A stretch of DNA of 9,214 bases from Alphaproteobacteria bacterium (lineage in GTDB: Bacteria; Pseudomonadota; Alphaproteobacteria; Paracaedibacterales; CAITNM01). Positions 1 through 7,239 of this stretch are shown piece by piece; positions within the stretch are counted from its first letter, which is position 1, and every line of letters begins with the position of its first letter. The stretch lies in contig CANMNU010000048.1 of NCBI GenBank assembly GCA_947499175.1, forward strand, positions 1-9,214, in the 5' to 3' direction. The notes beneath the pieces are model-generated. The model saw only the letters and a list, made by a program, of their open reading frames with translations. It did not search any database and had not been told where the DNA came from. A program made the position numbers and the translations under genes.

Positions 1-832
1 TTTTGAATTTTTCCAAAGCTGGCAGAATATCATCTGCATCAATATTTATCTCGCCACCTGGAATACCCAATGCCGCTGAATAAAATGGTTGCATCGCCAC
101 ATTTAAAATACTATGCAAACTACGCACTCCAAGATTAATTTTAATGCAAAACTCAGCTAGAGCACGTAATGCATTGCTTTGAAAATTGAGATTTACATTG
201 TAAAATTGCTTAAATTCACTTTTTACTTGGCTTAAGGGGCAATCCTCACGTTTAATTACTCCAAGCATCGTGTCTAACGTATGACCGCTAAATGAAATAA
301 TTGAAGGTAGTCTTCCAACAAATTCCGGAGCAAATCCATAACCGATCAAATCATTATGTGTTCTGGCTGTAGTCTCCCTTTGGCCATTTTCATAATGAAG
401 GCCTTTAATTTTAGAAAATGCACCAGTGAAAATAAACCACCAATTTTTTATGTTATATGATTCTTTGTCTTTGCAAACTGGGTTACCATCAAGGTAAGAC
501 AATAAAACTTGCTGAATTGCTAATCCAAAATTCTTATCATCTTCCTCTGCTCCGTTTGATGCTAATTTGTCAATTTCATCGATAGCCACTATTGCTGATT
601 TTGGGTTCTTATTTAGGGCACAAAAGTTAGCTACAGCTTCACTAAAATTAAAGCCTTTGTAACCTTCGCTAGTTAAGCTACATGCGTTAATATGCAATAC
701 AGGAACTTTTAAAAACTCTCCTAAACGTTTTAAACTTTCACTTTTGCCGCAACCCGTAGGACCTGTTAAAACACAGTGCGAAGGTTTACTTGCTGCAGCT
801 AATTTTTTATCAACTAACAGTTTATTACACAT
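1..832 (-). CDS. ClpX-like AAA+ ATPase, main ATPase part (3' end beyond window)
   Basis: The 277 codons present encode the core of a ClpX-type Hsp100 unfoldase. ClpX proteins use ATP to unfold substrates and normally feed them to ClpP. Visible motifs in order: Walker A GPTGCGKS at residues 24-31; a GYKG pore loop at 57-60, matching the GYVG substrate-gripping loop of ClpX; Walker B IVAIDEIDK at 81-89; the sensor-1 region FIFTGAF at 133-139; PEFVGRLP at 169-176 with the arginine-finger Arg174; and the sensor-2 motif GVRSL with Arg237. The RKH loop region of ClpX is missing. The start ATG (832-830) is the only ATG in this frame, because a stop lies five codons upstream. There is no clear Shine-Dalgarno. 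The residues that should precede Walker A in ClpX are instead encoded at the end of the overlapping upstream frame (825-1409), so this is probably half of a split gene. Family assignment is firm; substrate, ClpP partnership and activity are unknown. Confidence 0.85.
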   Translation of the reverse strand, partial: MCNKLLVDKKLAAASKPSHCVLTGPTGCGKSESLKRLGEFLKVPVLHINACSLTSEGYKGFNFSEAVANFCALNKNPKSAIVAIDEIDKLASNGAEEDDKNFGLAIQQVLLSYLDGNPVCKDKESYNIKNWWFIFTGAFSKIKGLHYENGQRETTARTHNDLIGYGFAPEFVGRLPSIISFSGHTLDTMLGVIKREDCPLSQVKSEFKQFYNVNLNFQSNALRALAEFCIKINLGVRSLHSILNVAMQPFYSAALGIPGGEINIDADDILPALEKFK

Positions 833-1409
833 AAAGCGGTGTGCTTAAAAGACTCAGTGCTGATATAGCCTCTGACTGTCCTGCAATATAAGTTTCCAGG
901 TGTTCTTGAATTGCTTTAGGTGTTGGTACTGCAGATGCCAAAGAAACTGGGGCTTTTAAGCCAGATTCCATTCCAAAAATAGCCGTGCTTCTAATTACAC
1001 TCCCTTGATCCTTTAAATTAAACACTACAGGAGCTTTACTAACTAGGTCAGCAAAAACAGTTTCTATCATCCTTTTGTAGTGTGGTTTTGTCGCTAAGAT
1101 ATCACTTTTAAGGCTAGCTAATGATTTACGAGTTTCTGGCAATTCTGATTTTTTAAAATAAGTTTTTATCGCTTTACGCCATGGTTTCATGCTGGCATTT
1201 GCATTGATCTGGCCAAACCATCGAATTAAGTCTAAAAAATTTTGATTGCAAGATAAACTGCCTCCCGTAGATCCAGATGTTAGAGGCCTAATACTGCTAT
1301 CATCTATAGTGGAAATCAATAAGTCTGAAGACACAATTGTTGGAGTAAACATTAATGTTGCTATAAAAAATATTTTATTAAGAAGCGTGTTTCTATGAAT
1401 TTTAGTCAT
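825..1409 (-). CDS. N-terminal part of a split ClpX-like AAA+ protein, with signal-peptide-like start
   Basis: This is a 194-residue frame. Residues 1-28 look like a signal peptide or membrane anchor: a basic start, the hydrophobic stretch IFFIATLMFTPTIV, then SS. Residues about 40-155 are not recognisable and lack the four-cysteine zinc-binding domain of normal ClpX. Residues 162-190 match the opening of the ClpX AAA+ domain: PTP at 162-164, HL at 170-171, Y174 and GQ at 177-178 (E. coli ClpX has PTP..I..HL..Y..GQ). The frame stops just where ClpX would continue to Walker A, and the continuation is in the other frame from 832 onward. The two frames overlap by 8 nt (ATGTGTAA). Reading through would need a +1 shift, for example after the TAT codon. 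Alternatives are reinitiation at ATG 832, a disabling indel, or an assembly error. A secretion signal on a ClpX relative is unusual. The start is supported by a strong Shine-Dalgarno. Confidence 0.75.
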   Translation of the reverse strand: MTKIHRNTLLNKIFFIATLMFTPTIVSSDLLISTIDDSSIRPLTSGSTGGSLSCNQNFLDLIRWFGQINANASMKPWRKAIKTYFKKSELPETRKSLASLKSDILATKPHYKRMIETVFADLVSKAPVVFNLKDQGSVIRSTAIFGMESGLKAPVSLASAVPTPKAIQEHLETYIAGQSEAISALSLLSTPLYV

Positions 1410-1413
1410 ATTA

Positions 1414-1419
1414 CCCTCC
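1414..1419 (-). promoter_or_regulatory. Strong Shine-Dalgarno for the split ClpX-like gene
   Basis: On the minus strand GGAGGG sits four bases before the ATG at 1409-1407. It is one of the few strong ribosome-binding sites in the window, and it fixes the start so that the hydrophobic N-terminal segment is included in the protein. Confidence 0.75.
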
Positions 1420-1506
1420 GAAAAACCAAAGGCACTACAAACATTAGTTTAGTAATAATTTTAAAAAACACCTGAATGCAGCCGCTTTAGAACCTAAAAA
1501 TGTTTT

Positions 1507-1523
1507 CTATATTCAGAATATAG
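1507..1523. repeat. Perfect 17-bp palindrome between rsmE and the ClpX-like gene
   Basis: The sequence CTATATTCAGAATATAG has 8-bp arms around one central base. It lies about 98 bp upstream of the ClpX-like start, in the 190-bp gap after rsmE. Its size and place fit a dimeric-regulator operator. On the minus strand it is followed by AAAACATTTTT, so a weak AT-rich terminator for rsmE is a less likely alternative. A smaller inverted repeat, TTAAC-N5-GTTAA, lies nearby at 1533-1547. No convincing -35/-10 pair could be assigned. Confidence 0.45.
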
Positions 1524-1599
1524 TAATTTTACTTAACAAAAGGTTAATTATGTGAAATATTTATTTTGATTTTTTAAAGATTTTGTTGTTGCTCTATTT

Positions 1600-2274
1600 T
1601 TAAAATTTACAATTACTTGCAATTTTCATACTCAAACAAACCACCGCGGCTGTTTCTGCCCTTAAAATATTATCTCCCAAGCTAAGGTTTTTTGTACAAT
1701 CCTTTAAAGCTAATTTTTCAAATTCTGACCAGCCACCTTCAGGTCCAATAATAAATCCCGCCGGATACTCTATCTTGCAAGATTGTTCACAGCGCTCAAT
1801 CGCCGAATACCAATGCACACCTTTTGGTAAATTTTTTAAAAACATACCAAAGGCCAATGGCTCATGCACAATTGGTACATCCATACGCTCACATTGTTGT
1901 GCAGCCTCAATTGCATTCTTTTGCAACCGCTCAAGATTAATACGCTGAGTATTTGTACGTTCAGTCAAAATTGGCTGTAATTTGGTCACCCCTAATTCAG
2001 TTGCTTTTTCTATTAAAAACGTCATGGGGTCATGTTTTAGTGGAGCAAATGCAAGCCAACTAGGCGCAACAACACAAGGTTTACGAATTTGCGCAACGCA
2101 CCTATAACTTGGCTTTTCATAAATAATTTGCCATTCACCGTAAGTTTGATTAAATACACAAAAATTTTGGCCAACCTGCAAGCGCAATACTTTTTCAAGA
2201 TAATGACGTTGATCTTTGGAAAACTCAATAAGTTGCCCAGATGCCAATATTTGGTTAATGTATATTCGTGTCAT
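1600..2274 (-). CDS. rsmE: 16S rRNA (uracil-1498-N3)-methyltransferase RsmE
   Basis: RsmE uses S-adenosylmethionine to methylate N3 of U1498 in the 30S subunit. The 224-residue length is slightly short for the family (about 240). The N-terminal PUA-like part shows the H..KVLRL..G pattern at residues 24-35. The SPOUT/trefoil-knot part shows EKATELGV at 89-96, TERT at 104-107, the knot loop GPEGGWSE at 177-184 and LGDNILRAETA at 199-209, which form the SAM-binding site of this family. The ATG at 2274 has no obvious Shine-Dalgarno. The gene diverges from ubiA with only tens of bases between the starts, so the two promoters must overlap the neighbouring coding DNA. A neighbouring rsmE/ubiA pair is typical of alphaproteobacteria. 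Confidence 0.95.
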   Translation of the reverse strand: MTRIYINQILASGQLIEFSKDQRHYLEKVLRLQVGQNFCVFNQTYGEWQIIYEKPSYRCVAQIRKPCVVAPSWLAFAPLKHDPMTFLIEKATELGVTKLQPILTERTNTQRINLERLQKNAIEAAQQCERMDVPIVHEPLAFGMFLKNLPKGVHWYSAIERCEQSCKIEYPAGFIIGPEGGWSEFEKLALKDCTKNLSLGDNILRAETAAVVCLSMKIASNCKF

Positions 2275-2315
2275 GATTTGAAATTTTTAGTTTTATAGCT
2301 CAACTTTTACCATAT

Positions 2316-3122
2316 TTGCACCTAGCTCGTCTTCATAGACCTGTGCCAATTTTTATGCTGCTTTGGCCATGTTTTTTAGGGCTAGCAATTTCTAATGGCA
2401 ATTTGTGGGATTATCTTATTTTTTTTATTGGAACACTTGCCATGCGCAGTGCAGGTTGCATTATTAATGATATTGCTGACCAAGATTTTGATCGCCAAGT
2501 AAACCGCACAAAAACGAGGCCATTAGCGTCAAAACAGCTAACCACTAGTCAAGCCTTGATGGCCACTATTTTTTTTCTATGCATTAGCCTTGTGGCATGG
2601 TTTTTTCTTAACACAAATGCTAAATACATTAGCTTAATTGGCGTATTATTAATGGTAATTTACCCATTCACTAAACGTTTTATCAACTGGCCCCAATTAT
2701 TTTTAGGAATAACATTTAACTTTGGGCTAATAGTCGCTGTTACCCATAGTGGAACCTTAACACTATCGATTTTGATTTTATTTTTAAGCCTTGTTGGTTG
2801 GACTATATTTTATGACACCATATACGCTTTTGCTGATATTCAAGATGATTTAAAAATTGGTATTAAATCAACGGCTATTGTCATGCAACAGTTCCCAAAA
2901 ACATATTTGACCATATGCAATGTCTTAATTCACATAATTTTACTAACCTTTTTAAGGACAGAAGGTTTGATATGCATTATCCCAATTACCGCAGGTTTTT
3001 TCTATCTTCAAACATTATTGTTTAAGTGGAAAATTGAAAACCCGCAATGCTGCACAGAAACATTTAGTAAATGTCATTTCTGGGGACTAGGCTTGTGGCT
3101 GTGGATAGTACTTACTCTCTGA
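2316..3122 (+). CDS. ubiA: 4-hydroxybenzoate polyprenyltransferase UbiA
   Basis: This membrane enzyme attaches the polyprenyl tail to 4-hydroxybenzoate in ubiquinone synthesis. Both Asp-rich metal/diphosphate motifs are present: NDIADQDFD at residues 51-59 (counted from TTG 2316) and DTIYAFADIQDD at 167-178, followed by KSTA. The rest is a chain of hydrophobic helices, as expected for the fold. The length of 268 residues is somewhat short (family about 290-310). The start is uncertain. The frame is open from 2277 and has no ATG before the conserved region. TTG at 2316 gives MHLARLHRP, yet the codons just upstream read LLPYL, which resembles the (R)PYL-LARL-RP start of alphaproteobacterial UbiA. 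The true start may therefore be a rare codon upstream (ATT 2283 or ATA 2295). The gene ends in TGA at 3120-3122. Confidence 0.93.
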   Translation: MHLARLHRPVPIFMLLWPCFLGLAISNGNLWDYLIFFIGTLAMRSAGCIINDIADQDFDRQVNRTKTRPLASKQLTTSQALMATIFFLCISLVAWFFLNTNAKYISLIGVLLMVIYPFTKRFINWPQLFLGITFNFGLIVAVTHSGTLTLSILILFLSLVGWTIFYDTIYAFADIQDDLKIGIKSTAIVMQQFPKTYLTICNVLIHIILLTFLRTEGLICIIPITAGFFYLQTLLFKWKIENPQCCTETFSKCHFWGLGLWLWIVLTL

Positions 3123-3440
3123 TTTTAGCCAAACCTGCCAAATTACGATTATTTGAATGCTTAACCATAAGAAGTAGTCGAAGATCTGGATTTTGTACAA
3201 AAAGAACAGAGCTATTGTCTGTACAGCGGAACGGCTTACCCGGTGGAGTTTATTCAGTAGTGGCTGTCTAAAATATTTTTTTAGCAATCAAAACAATGAT
3301 TTAAAGCTTGTAACCTAGGCATTTAGTCAGATTACTTGTCATATTTCAAAAACACATGGTGAGGCTATTGAAATTAACTCTTTAATTCACGGTTTAGATG
3401 TGTTTATATCATTAAATTAAAAAACAATGAATGCAACTGG
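3123..3440. other. Intergenic region without a convincing gene
   Basis: The 318 bp between ubiA and the large secreted protein hold no RNA gene, clear terminator or intact gene that I can support. Two short stop-to-stop stretches read like protein: 3171-3257 (about 29 codons, containing VVEDLDFVQKEQSYCLYSG) and 3319-3417 (about 33 codons, containing KTHGEAIEINSLIHGLDVF). They are in different frames, so they could be relics of a decayed gene or chance. A weak promoter for the downstream gene could be TTGAAA at 3368-3373 with TTTAGA at 3393-3398 (19-base spacing), but this is not strong. Confidence 0.4.
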
Positions 3441-6400
3441 ATGTTTAAATTAGTCTTCACCAAATTCCTAATAATTTTTACTCTCACATTTGGTGGGGTG
3501 ACGACATCCTTAATTGCAACAGAGGACCCACGTGAACAGTTGGTCAATAGCGTCAAAGAACGTTACGCTGAAGCCATAGAAGCGCGCCAGGCTCTTTTGA
3601 AATCTTACCACTGTATTGCTTTACTTGATGTTGCCCGTGAATATTTAGAACGCGGAGTACATACACCAGCAGACTACGATCCATCGGTTGATTGGAGCTT
3701 GGTGATTCGCTATGTACTTTTAGGCTATGGTTACGATGGAGTTAGTAAAACAAGAGCTGCCACCCCTGAGGAAAGAAAGCTCATGCTTACTAGCTATGCT
3801 TTAAGTCATGCCTATCAGGTTGCCAAGGGGAATGATTCCATCCTTAAAGCAGAGGATGTTTTCAAGTCAGGTGGAGATAAATGTTTCTCTGGGCATGTTG
3901 CGGCCTTAAACAAGATTGCAGAGGCTGTACCCGAAGAAGTTTATGCTTTTGCTAGGGAAAACCATGCACGTTCAAAATTAGGCGAACTACGCAACTTCAA
4001 TGCTTGGTTTGCCCATGAACGTTTTTGGGCGACATCTGGAGTGTTAGACCCTAAGATTCCTAATGTATTAAAGGATGCTTTTGCCCTGCACAATGGTACC
4101 CCTATTGGTTTTGTGAAAGATTTGACTAACAAGCTTAACTTGGCAATTGGTGCAATTAAAGGTGACCCTAAAGCAGAGGCTGTGGTTGAGTTAGTTGAAC
4201 TTTCCCAACAAATTCTTATGACCTTAGCTGCCGGAGTTTACCACAATGGTGAATTTGTAAGGCTTGCCCCCGGCAACAGTCAAGACTGGGAAACCATACG
4301 CAAAGCTTTATTTTTAGCGTTAAGTGTGACGAGTAATCCTGGAGGGGCAGAAGGTGAAGCCTATTTGGATTCCTTTTTAAGTACGGTGTATAACTGCGGT
4401 GATTATTACCCTAAAAAAACCGAAGCAAATTCAATAAAAGAATATTACTGGAAGCTTGAAGCTTACACTAATGGTTTTTCGCGTCTTTGGAATGGCATAG
4501 TTGCTAAGCAAAAAACCTCTGCCATTCAAGATGAGCTGCAAAAAGTTATTGAAGACTCTAACTCCACATTGTATTGGTTTCTTAAAAGAATAGAAGACAT
4601 AAACATAATGCGAAAATCAATGCAGTCAAACCCAGAGGTGTATACTAGTGAGTATGGTGCAAGCCATAAATTGCTTAGAAACGCTTATGAAGAATCAGTC
4701 AAGGCCATGTCAACATCTGTTGATGCCACTAAAATTGAACTAGCAGCCTCTTTGGTTTTGCACCCTAAACTTAAGCACGAACAGGTGTTTCGCACCCTTT
4801 ATCCTGACTTAACCGCTTGGGCAACCTATCATAGTCCAAGCCCTGCAATTACTAAATTGGTAACCGGACCACTTGTTAAACTTAACTTACCAAAGGGTTA
4901 CCAACCGCAAGCGATTAAGCTTGGGTATGATGCGGGCAAATGGCACCTGAAGGCATGTAAATTAGACAATACCGGTAAGGTGCTTGAAGAAGTTAGCTTA
5001 TGGCAACAGGGAGGTAGTACAAAGGAAAGTTTTGTTGGTTCGCTGGTTGACCCACAAGGCACGCACTTATTTAGTTTTGATATTGATGAAGCCACCACGA
5101 CGATTAAAGCGATTAGTGCAGGGTACTTGCTGCACATTGGTAGTGATGACACCACCACAACGGTTGCCAATTGCAAAGAACTCGGCATTATCGAATCATC
5201 AGCGTACCCACTAATTGGTGGCTCTACCTCTGCTAACCAAGCATATGATGCAATCTCAATAAAAGGTAAGGCTTACGTTGGAACACACGGTTTATTAAAA
5301 ACCTGGCGTGATAATATTTGGATACAAACCACAACTATTTCAGCCTACGAAACTGGTGATGGATTGCCAGGCCATGGCTTTGATTCGAATAAGGATTTAG
5401 CGTTATTCGCAAGTACCATTAATGTACCTTTTACCATTGTTAAAGCTGGGCAATGGCTGAACATGTGGGCAGCCATTGGTGACAATGGTGAATTTTATGT
5501 CAAAACTTATGGTAGCCATATTCAAGCAGGTAATGGTTTGTGCATTAATACGGTTAGTTGGGCTGGGGATTCTCATATTGAAACTGAGGGAGGCATACTT
5601 TCTGTGCCTTCAATTGAATTTGGCAGAACCTTTAATTATTTTGGCAAATCTATTTGTTTTTCGACCAAAAAAGTGAGAGAAGACTTAACCCGAGGGCCAG
5701 ATATTTATGGGCACTTTATAACGTTTTGTGAAAAAGATGTTGCTTACCCACCTCTTACTTATGAGCAATGGGTAATAAGGAGCAGCAGAACATCCAATGA
5801 TGGTGGTGGCGGTCTTCACATAAACACTAACAATAACTATAACGCGATTAAAAGCGGGTTTGGCGGTAGCGGCGGAAGTGGAGAAGGGCGTACAGCCTTT
5901 AATAGTTATCAAGGTTCTTACAATAGTCGACACCAGAGAATGACGCCAGTTTCTATTACTGGATTTGATTTGGCGTTTTCCTACCGCAATGGCACCTCTA
6001 ACATTGGTGGATCGATTGATTTAACCTCAAGCTTTGGCAGCACAACCACCCTGGGGTTCGGCTACAGCCATAGCAACAGCGATCGTTCACTTAACCTGTA
6101 TTCCAGCTACAATGCCCCAAGCTTGCTGGAACAGGTACGACTGGGGGTTCATGGAATTAGCCATATTACGATGGACCCAGCCTTGGCTCTGCATAAGTTT
6201 TCAAGTGCTGCGATTTTGCAGATGACAGCGCCTAGAGACAGAATGGATATGTCTATTGTAAGAGACCTATGGAATATTTCCAAGCTTAGCCAACTTGGCG
6301 AATCAAGCACGACATCTGGAATAATTATCTTTAAAGATGCCCTTATTCGAGACTTTAAAAAAGCGCATTTTGATGAATCTGAAGAGAAGATTCAGGAAAA

Positions 6401-6740
6401 GAAAGATGGTGCAAAATCCACTACCGGTGGCCAACTTCCTGATCCGGAGGGTGATGGGAAGCAACACTACGAAGTGCCTAAATCTCAAAAAGAACTATCT
6501 GACTTTATAGAGCGTGCAGATCGTGTTGGTTCTGGTCTTAAAGGGGATACTTTCCATAGAGCAAGTAGCTTTACACAAAGGGGCTCTACCATCAATGTTC
6601 AAAGAATTATGGGAGGCGACGGTAACCCATACGTTCGTTTGGTTCAAGAGGCAGTTGTTAATGATCAAAAAGGATTTTTTGAATACCTAGTGAATAGTGT
6701 TGGAGAAATTACACATCAATTATTTAGAAAGATAATATAG
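3441..6740 (+). CDS. Large secreted polymorphic-toxin-like protein with exchangeable C-terminal tail
   Basis: This is a 1099-residue protein. Residues 1-26 form a Sec-type signal peptide (basic start, hydrophobic IIFTLTFGG core, possible cleavage after SLIA). Residues about 28-470 are mainly helix-forming and unrecognised. About 480-785 is rich in short beta strands and turns; around 670-735 it resembles a beta-helix. A glycine-rich linker follows (GGGG at 788-791, GFGGSGGSGEG at 806-816). Residues 849-936 form a module repeated nearly exactly in the 253-residue protein encoded at 7229-7990. The tail, 937-1099, is unique. Its end (HRASSF at 1039-1044, GGDG at 1058-1061, GFFEY at 1078-1082, TH at 1091-1092) recalls C-terminal domains I remember from bacterial polymorphic toxins, but I cannot name the family. 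No TPS domain, VENN motif or Rhs/YD repeats were seen. The next gene overlaps the stop by 1 nt and is a candidate immunity gene. The start has a poor ribosome site but gives a good signal peptide. The toxin role is inferred. Confidence 0.75.
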   Translation: MFKLVFTKFLIIFTLTFGGVTTSLIATEDPREQLVNSVKERYAEAIEARQALLKSYHCIALLDVAREYLERGVHTPADYDPSVDWSLVIRYVLLGYGYDGVSKTRAATPEERKLMLTSYALSHAYQVAKGNDSILKAEDVFKSGGDKCFSGHVAALNKIAEAVPEEVYAFARENHARSKLGELRNFNAWFAHERFWATSGVLDPKIPNVLKDAFALHNGTPIGFVKDLTNKLNLAIGAIKGDPKAEAVVELVELSQQILMTLAAGVYHNGEFVRLAPGNSQDWETIRKALFLALSVTSNPGGAEGEAYLDSFLSTVYNCGDYYPKKTEANSIKEYYWKLEAYTNGFSRLWNGIVAKQKTSAIQDELQKVIEDSNSTLYWFLKRIEDINIMRKSMQSNPEVYTSEYGASHKLLRNAYEESVKAMSTSVDATKIELAASLVLHPKLKHEQVFRTLYPDLTAWATYHSPSPAITKLVTGPLVKLNLPKGYQPQAIKLGYDAGKWHLKACKLDNTGKVLEEVSLWQQGGSTKESFVGSLVDPQGTHLFSFDIDEATTTIKAISAGYLLHIGSDDTTTTVANCKELGIIESSAYPLIGGSTSANQAYDAISIKGKAYVGTHGLLKTWRDNIWIQTTTISAYETGDGLPGHGFDSNKDLALFASTINVPFTIVKAGQWLNMWAAIGDNGEFYVKTYGSHIQAGNGLCINTVSWAGDSHIETEGGILSVPSIEFGRTFNYFGKSICFSTKKVREDLTRGPDIYGHFITFCEKDVAYPPLTYEQWVIRSSRTSNDGGGGLHINTNNNYNAIKSGFGGSGGSGEGRTAFNSYQGSYNSRHQRMTPVSITGFDLAFSYRNGTSNIGGSIDLTSSFGSTTTLGFGYSHSNSDRSLNLYSSYNAPSLLEQVRLGVHGISHITMDPALALHKFSSAAILQMTAPRDRMDMSIVRDLWNISKLSQLGESSTTSGIIIFKDALIRDFKKAHFDESEEKIQEKKDGAKSTTGGQLPDPEGDGKQHYEVPKSQKELSDFIERADRVGSGLKGDTFHRASSFTQRGSTINVQRIMGGDGNPYVRLVQEAVVNDQKGFFEYLVNSVGEITHQLFRKII
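5983..6250 (+). repeat. Copy 1 of the 268-bp direct repeat encoding the shared module
   Basis: This stretch aligns without gaps to 7341-7608, 1358 bp downstream, with 17 mismatches (about 94% identity). The protein differs at 4 of 88 positions. Differences are clustered: positions 15-121 of the repeat are identical, 16 mismatches fall between 122 and 230, and the last 38 bp are identical. I count 137 G+C of 268, clearly richer than the neighbouring small genes. Both copies lie in the same reading frame, so exchange would swap the downstream tail cleanly. Confidence 0.95.
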
Positions 6741-7216
6741 TGTTTGAAGAAATTAAAGAATTTGACAAAATTAATGTAGAGTTCCTAAAGCAATATAGTC
6801 CAAGCTTTAGGGACTTACTTAATCTCTATTGTTTTCACTTTCTAGACTCTACTGTACTTAAGGATTATTTTTCTGTTTTGTTAACAAAGCTTAATACAGA
6901 AGAGGACTTAATTATTGAAATCTTAATATCAGAAGATGAGAAAATAATTAAAGAATATCTTGAAAAATTGGCCTTTAATGAAAAAGAACATGTTTCATTG
7001 GCAAATAGTACAATTTGGCTGATTCTAAAGTGGCTTGATGAGACTTTAAAGCTTCCCGTAGGGTTTGATTTGGTAGAATTATGCAATGATTTAGTTGTGC
7101 ACTTTAATTTTCCTCAAATTGAAAAAGATATGCTGTATATGTCTTTAGCAGATTGGGAATCTTTAGAAAAAAATCTCAAAGTTTATTTATGTGACTACAA
7201 AATAGGTGAAACATGA
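6740..7216 (+). CDS. Candidate immunity protein for the large protein's tail
   Basis: This is a 158-residue protein of unknown family, starting at GTG 6740, which shares its first base with the TAG stop of the preceding gene, so translation is probably coupled. A purine-rich AGAAAG lies about 8 bases upstream. The protein is acidic, apparently soluble and helical, with no signal peptide or membrane segment, as expected of a cytoplasmic partner. It is AT-rich: 6841-6900 has 17 G+C in 60, against 51% in the repeat module just upstream. Its place directly after a variable toxin-like tail is the only evidence for immunity. No sequence family was recognised, so it could be another small accessory protein. 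Confidence 0.6.
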   Translation: MFEEIKEFDKINVEFLKQYSPSFRDLLNLYCFHFLDSTVLKDYFSVLLTKLNTEEDLIIEILISEDEKIIKEYLEKLAFNEKEHVSLANSTIWLILKWLDETLKLPVGFDLVELCNDLVVHFNFPQIEKDMLYMSLADWESLEKNLKVYLCDYKIGET

Positions 7217-7239
7217 GCTACGTAAAACATGAAACTTAA
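7204..7239 (+). promoter_or_regulatory. Shine-Dalgarno and 8-codon ORF overlapping the next gene's start
   Basis: AGGTGA at 7204-7209 is well spaced for ATG 7213, not for ATG 7229 (about 20 bases away). ATG 7213 opens a frame of 8 codons (MSYVKHET) that stops at 7239, so it overlaps both the end of the preceding gene and the start of the secreted protein. Ribosomes ending there could reinitiate at 7229. This would couple the second toxin-like gene to the first cassette. It may also be chance. Confidence 0.35.

Noticed and set aside
1533..1547. TTAAC-N5-GTTAA inverted repeat as rsmE terminator
   Set aside because: Five-base AT-rich arms and no following T run; too weak for a terminator call.
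3071..3271. 66-codon plus-strand ORF overlapping the end of ubiA
   Set aside because: It starts inside ubiA in another frame, has no ribosome site and its translation has no recognisable features.
3087..3287. 66-codon minus-strand ORF opposite the ubiA end
   Set aside because: Largely antisense to ubiA; composition looks like a shadow frame and there is no start signal.
3427..3453. 8-codon ORF overlapping the start of the large secreted gene
   Set aside because: Similar in layout to the one at 7213-7239 but without a Shine-Dalgarno, so likely chance.
4898..5188. 96-codon minus-strand ORF inside the large secreted gene
   Set aside because: Antisense shadow of a long continuous coding region with a signal peptide; no independent support.
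3441..6740. Assignment of the large protein as a CdiA/FhaB or Rhs protein
   Set aside because: No TPS domain, VENN motif or YD repeats seen; only the general layout (variable tail plus linked small gene) is shared.
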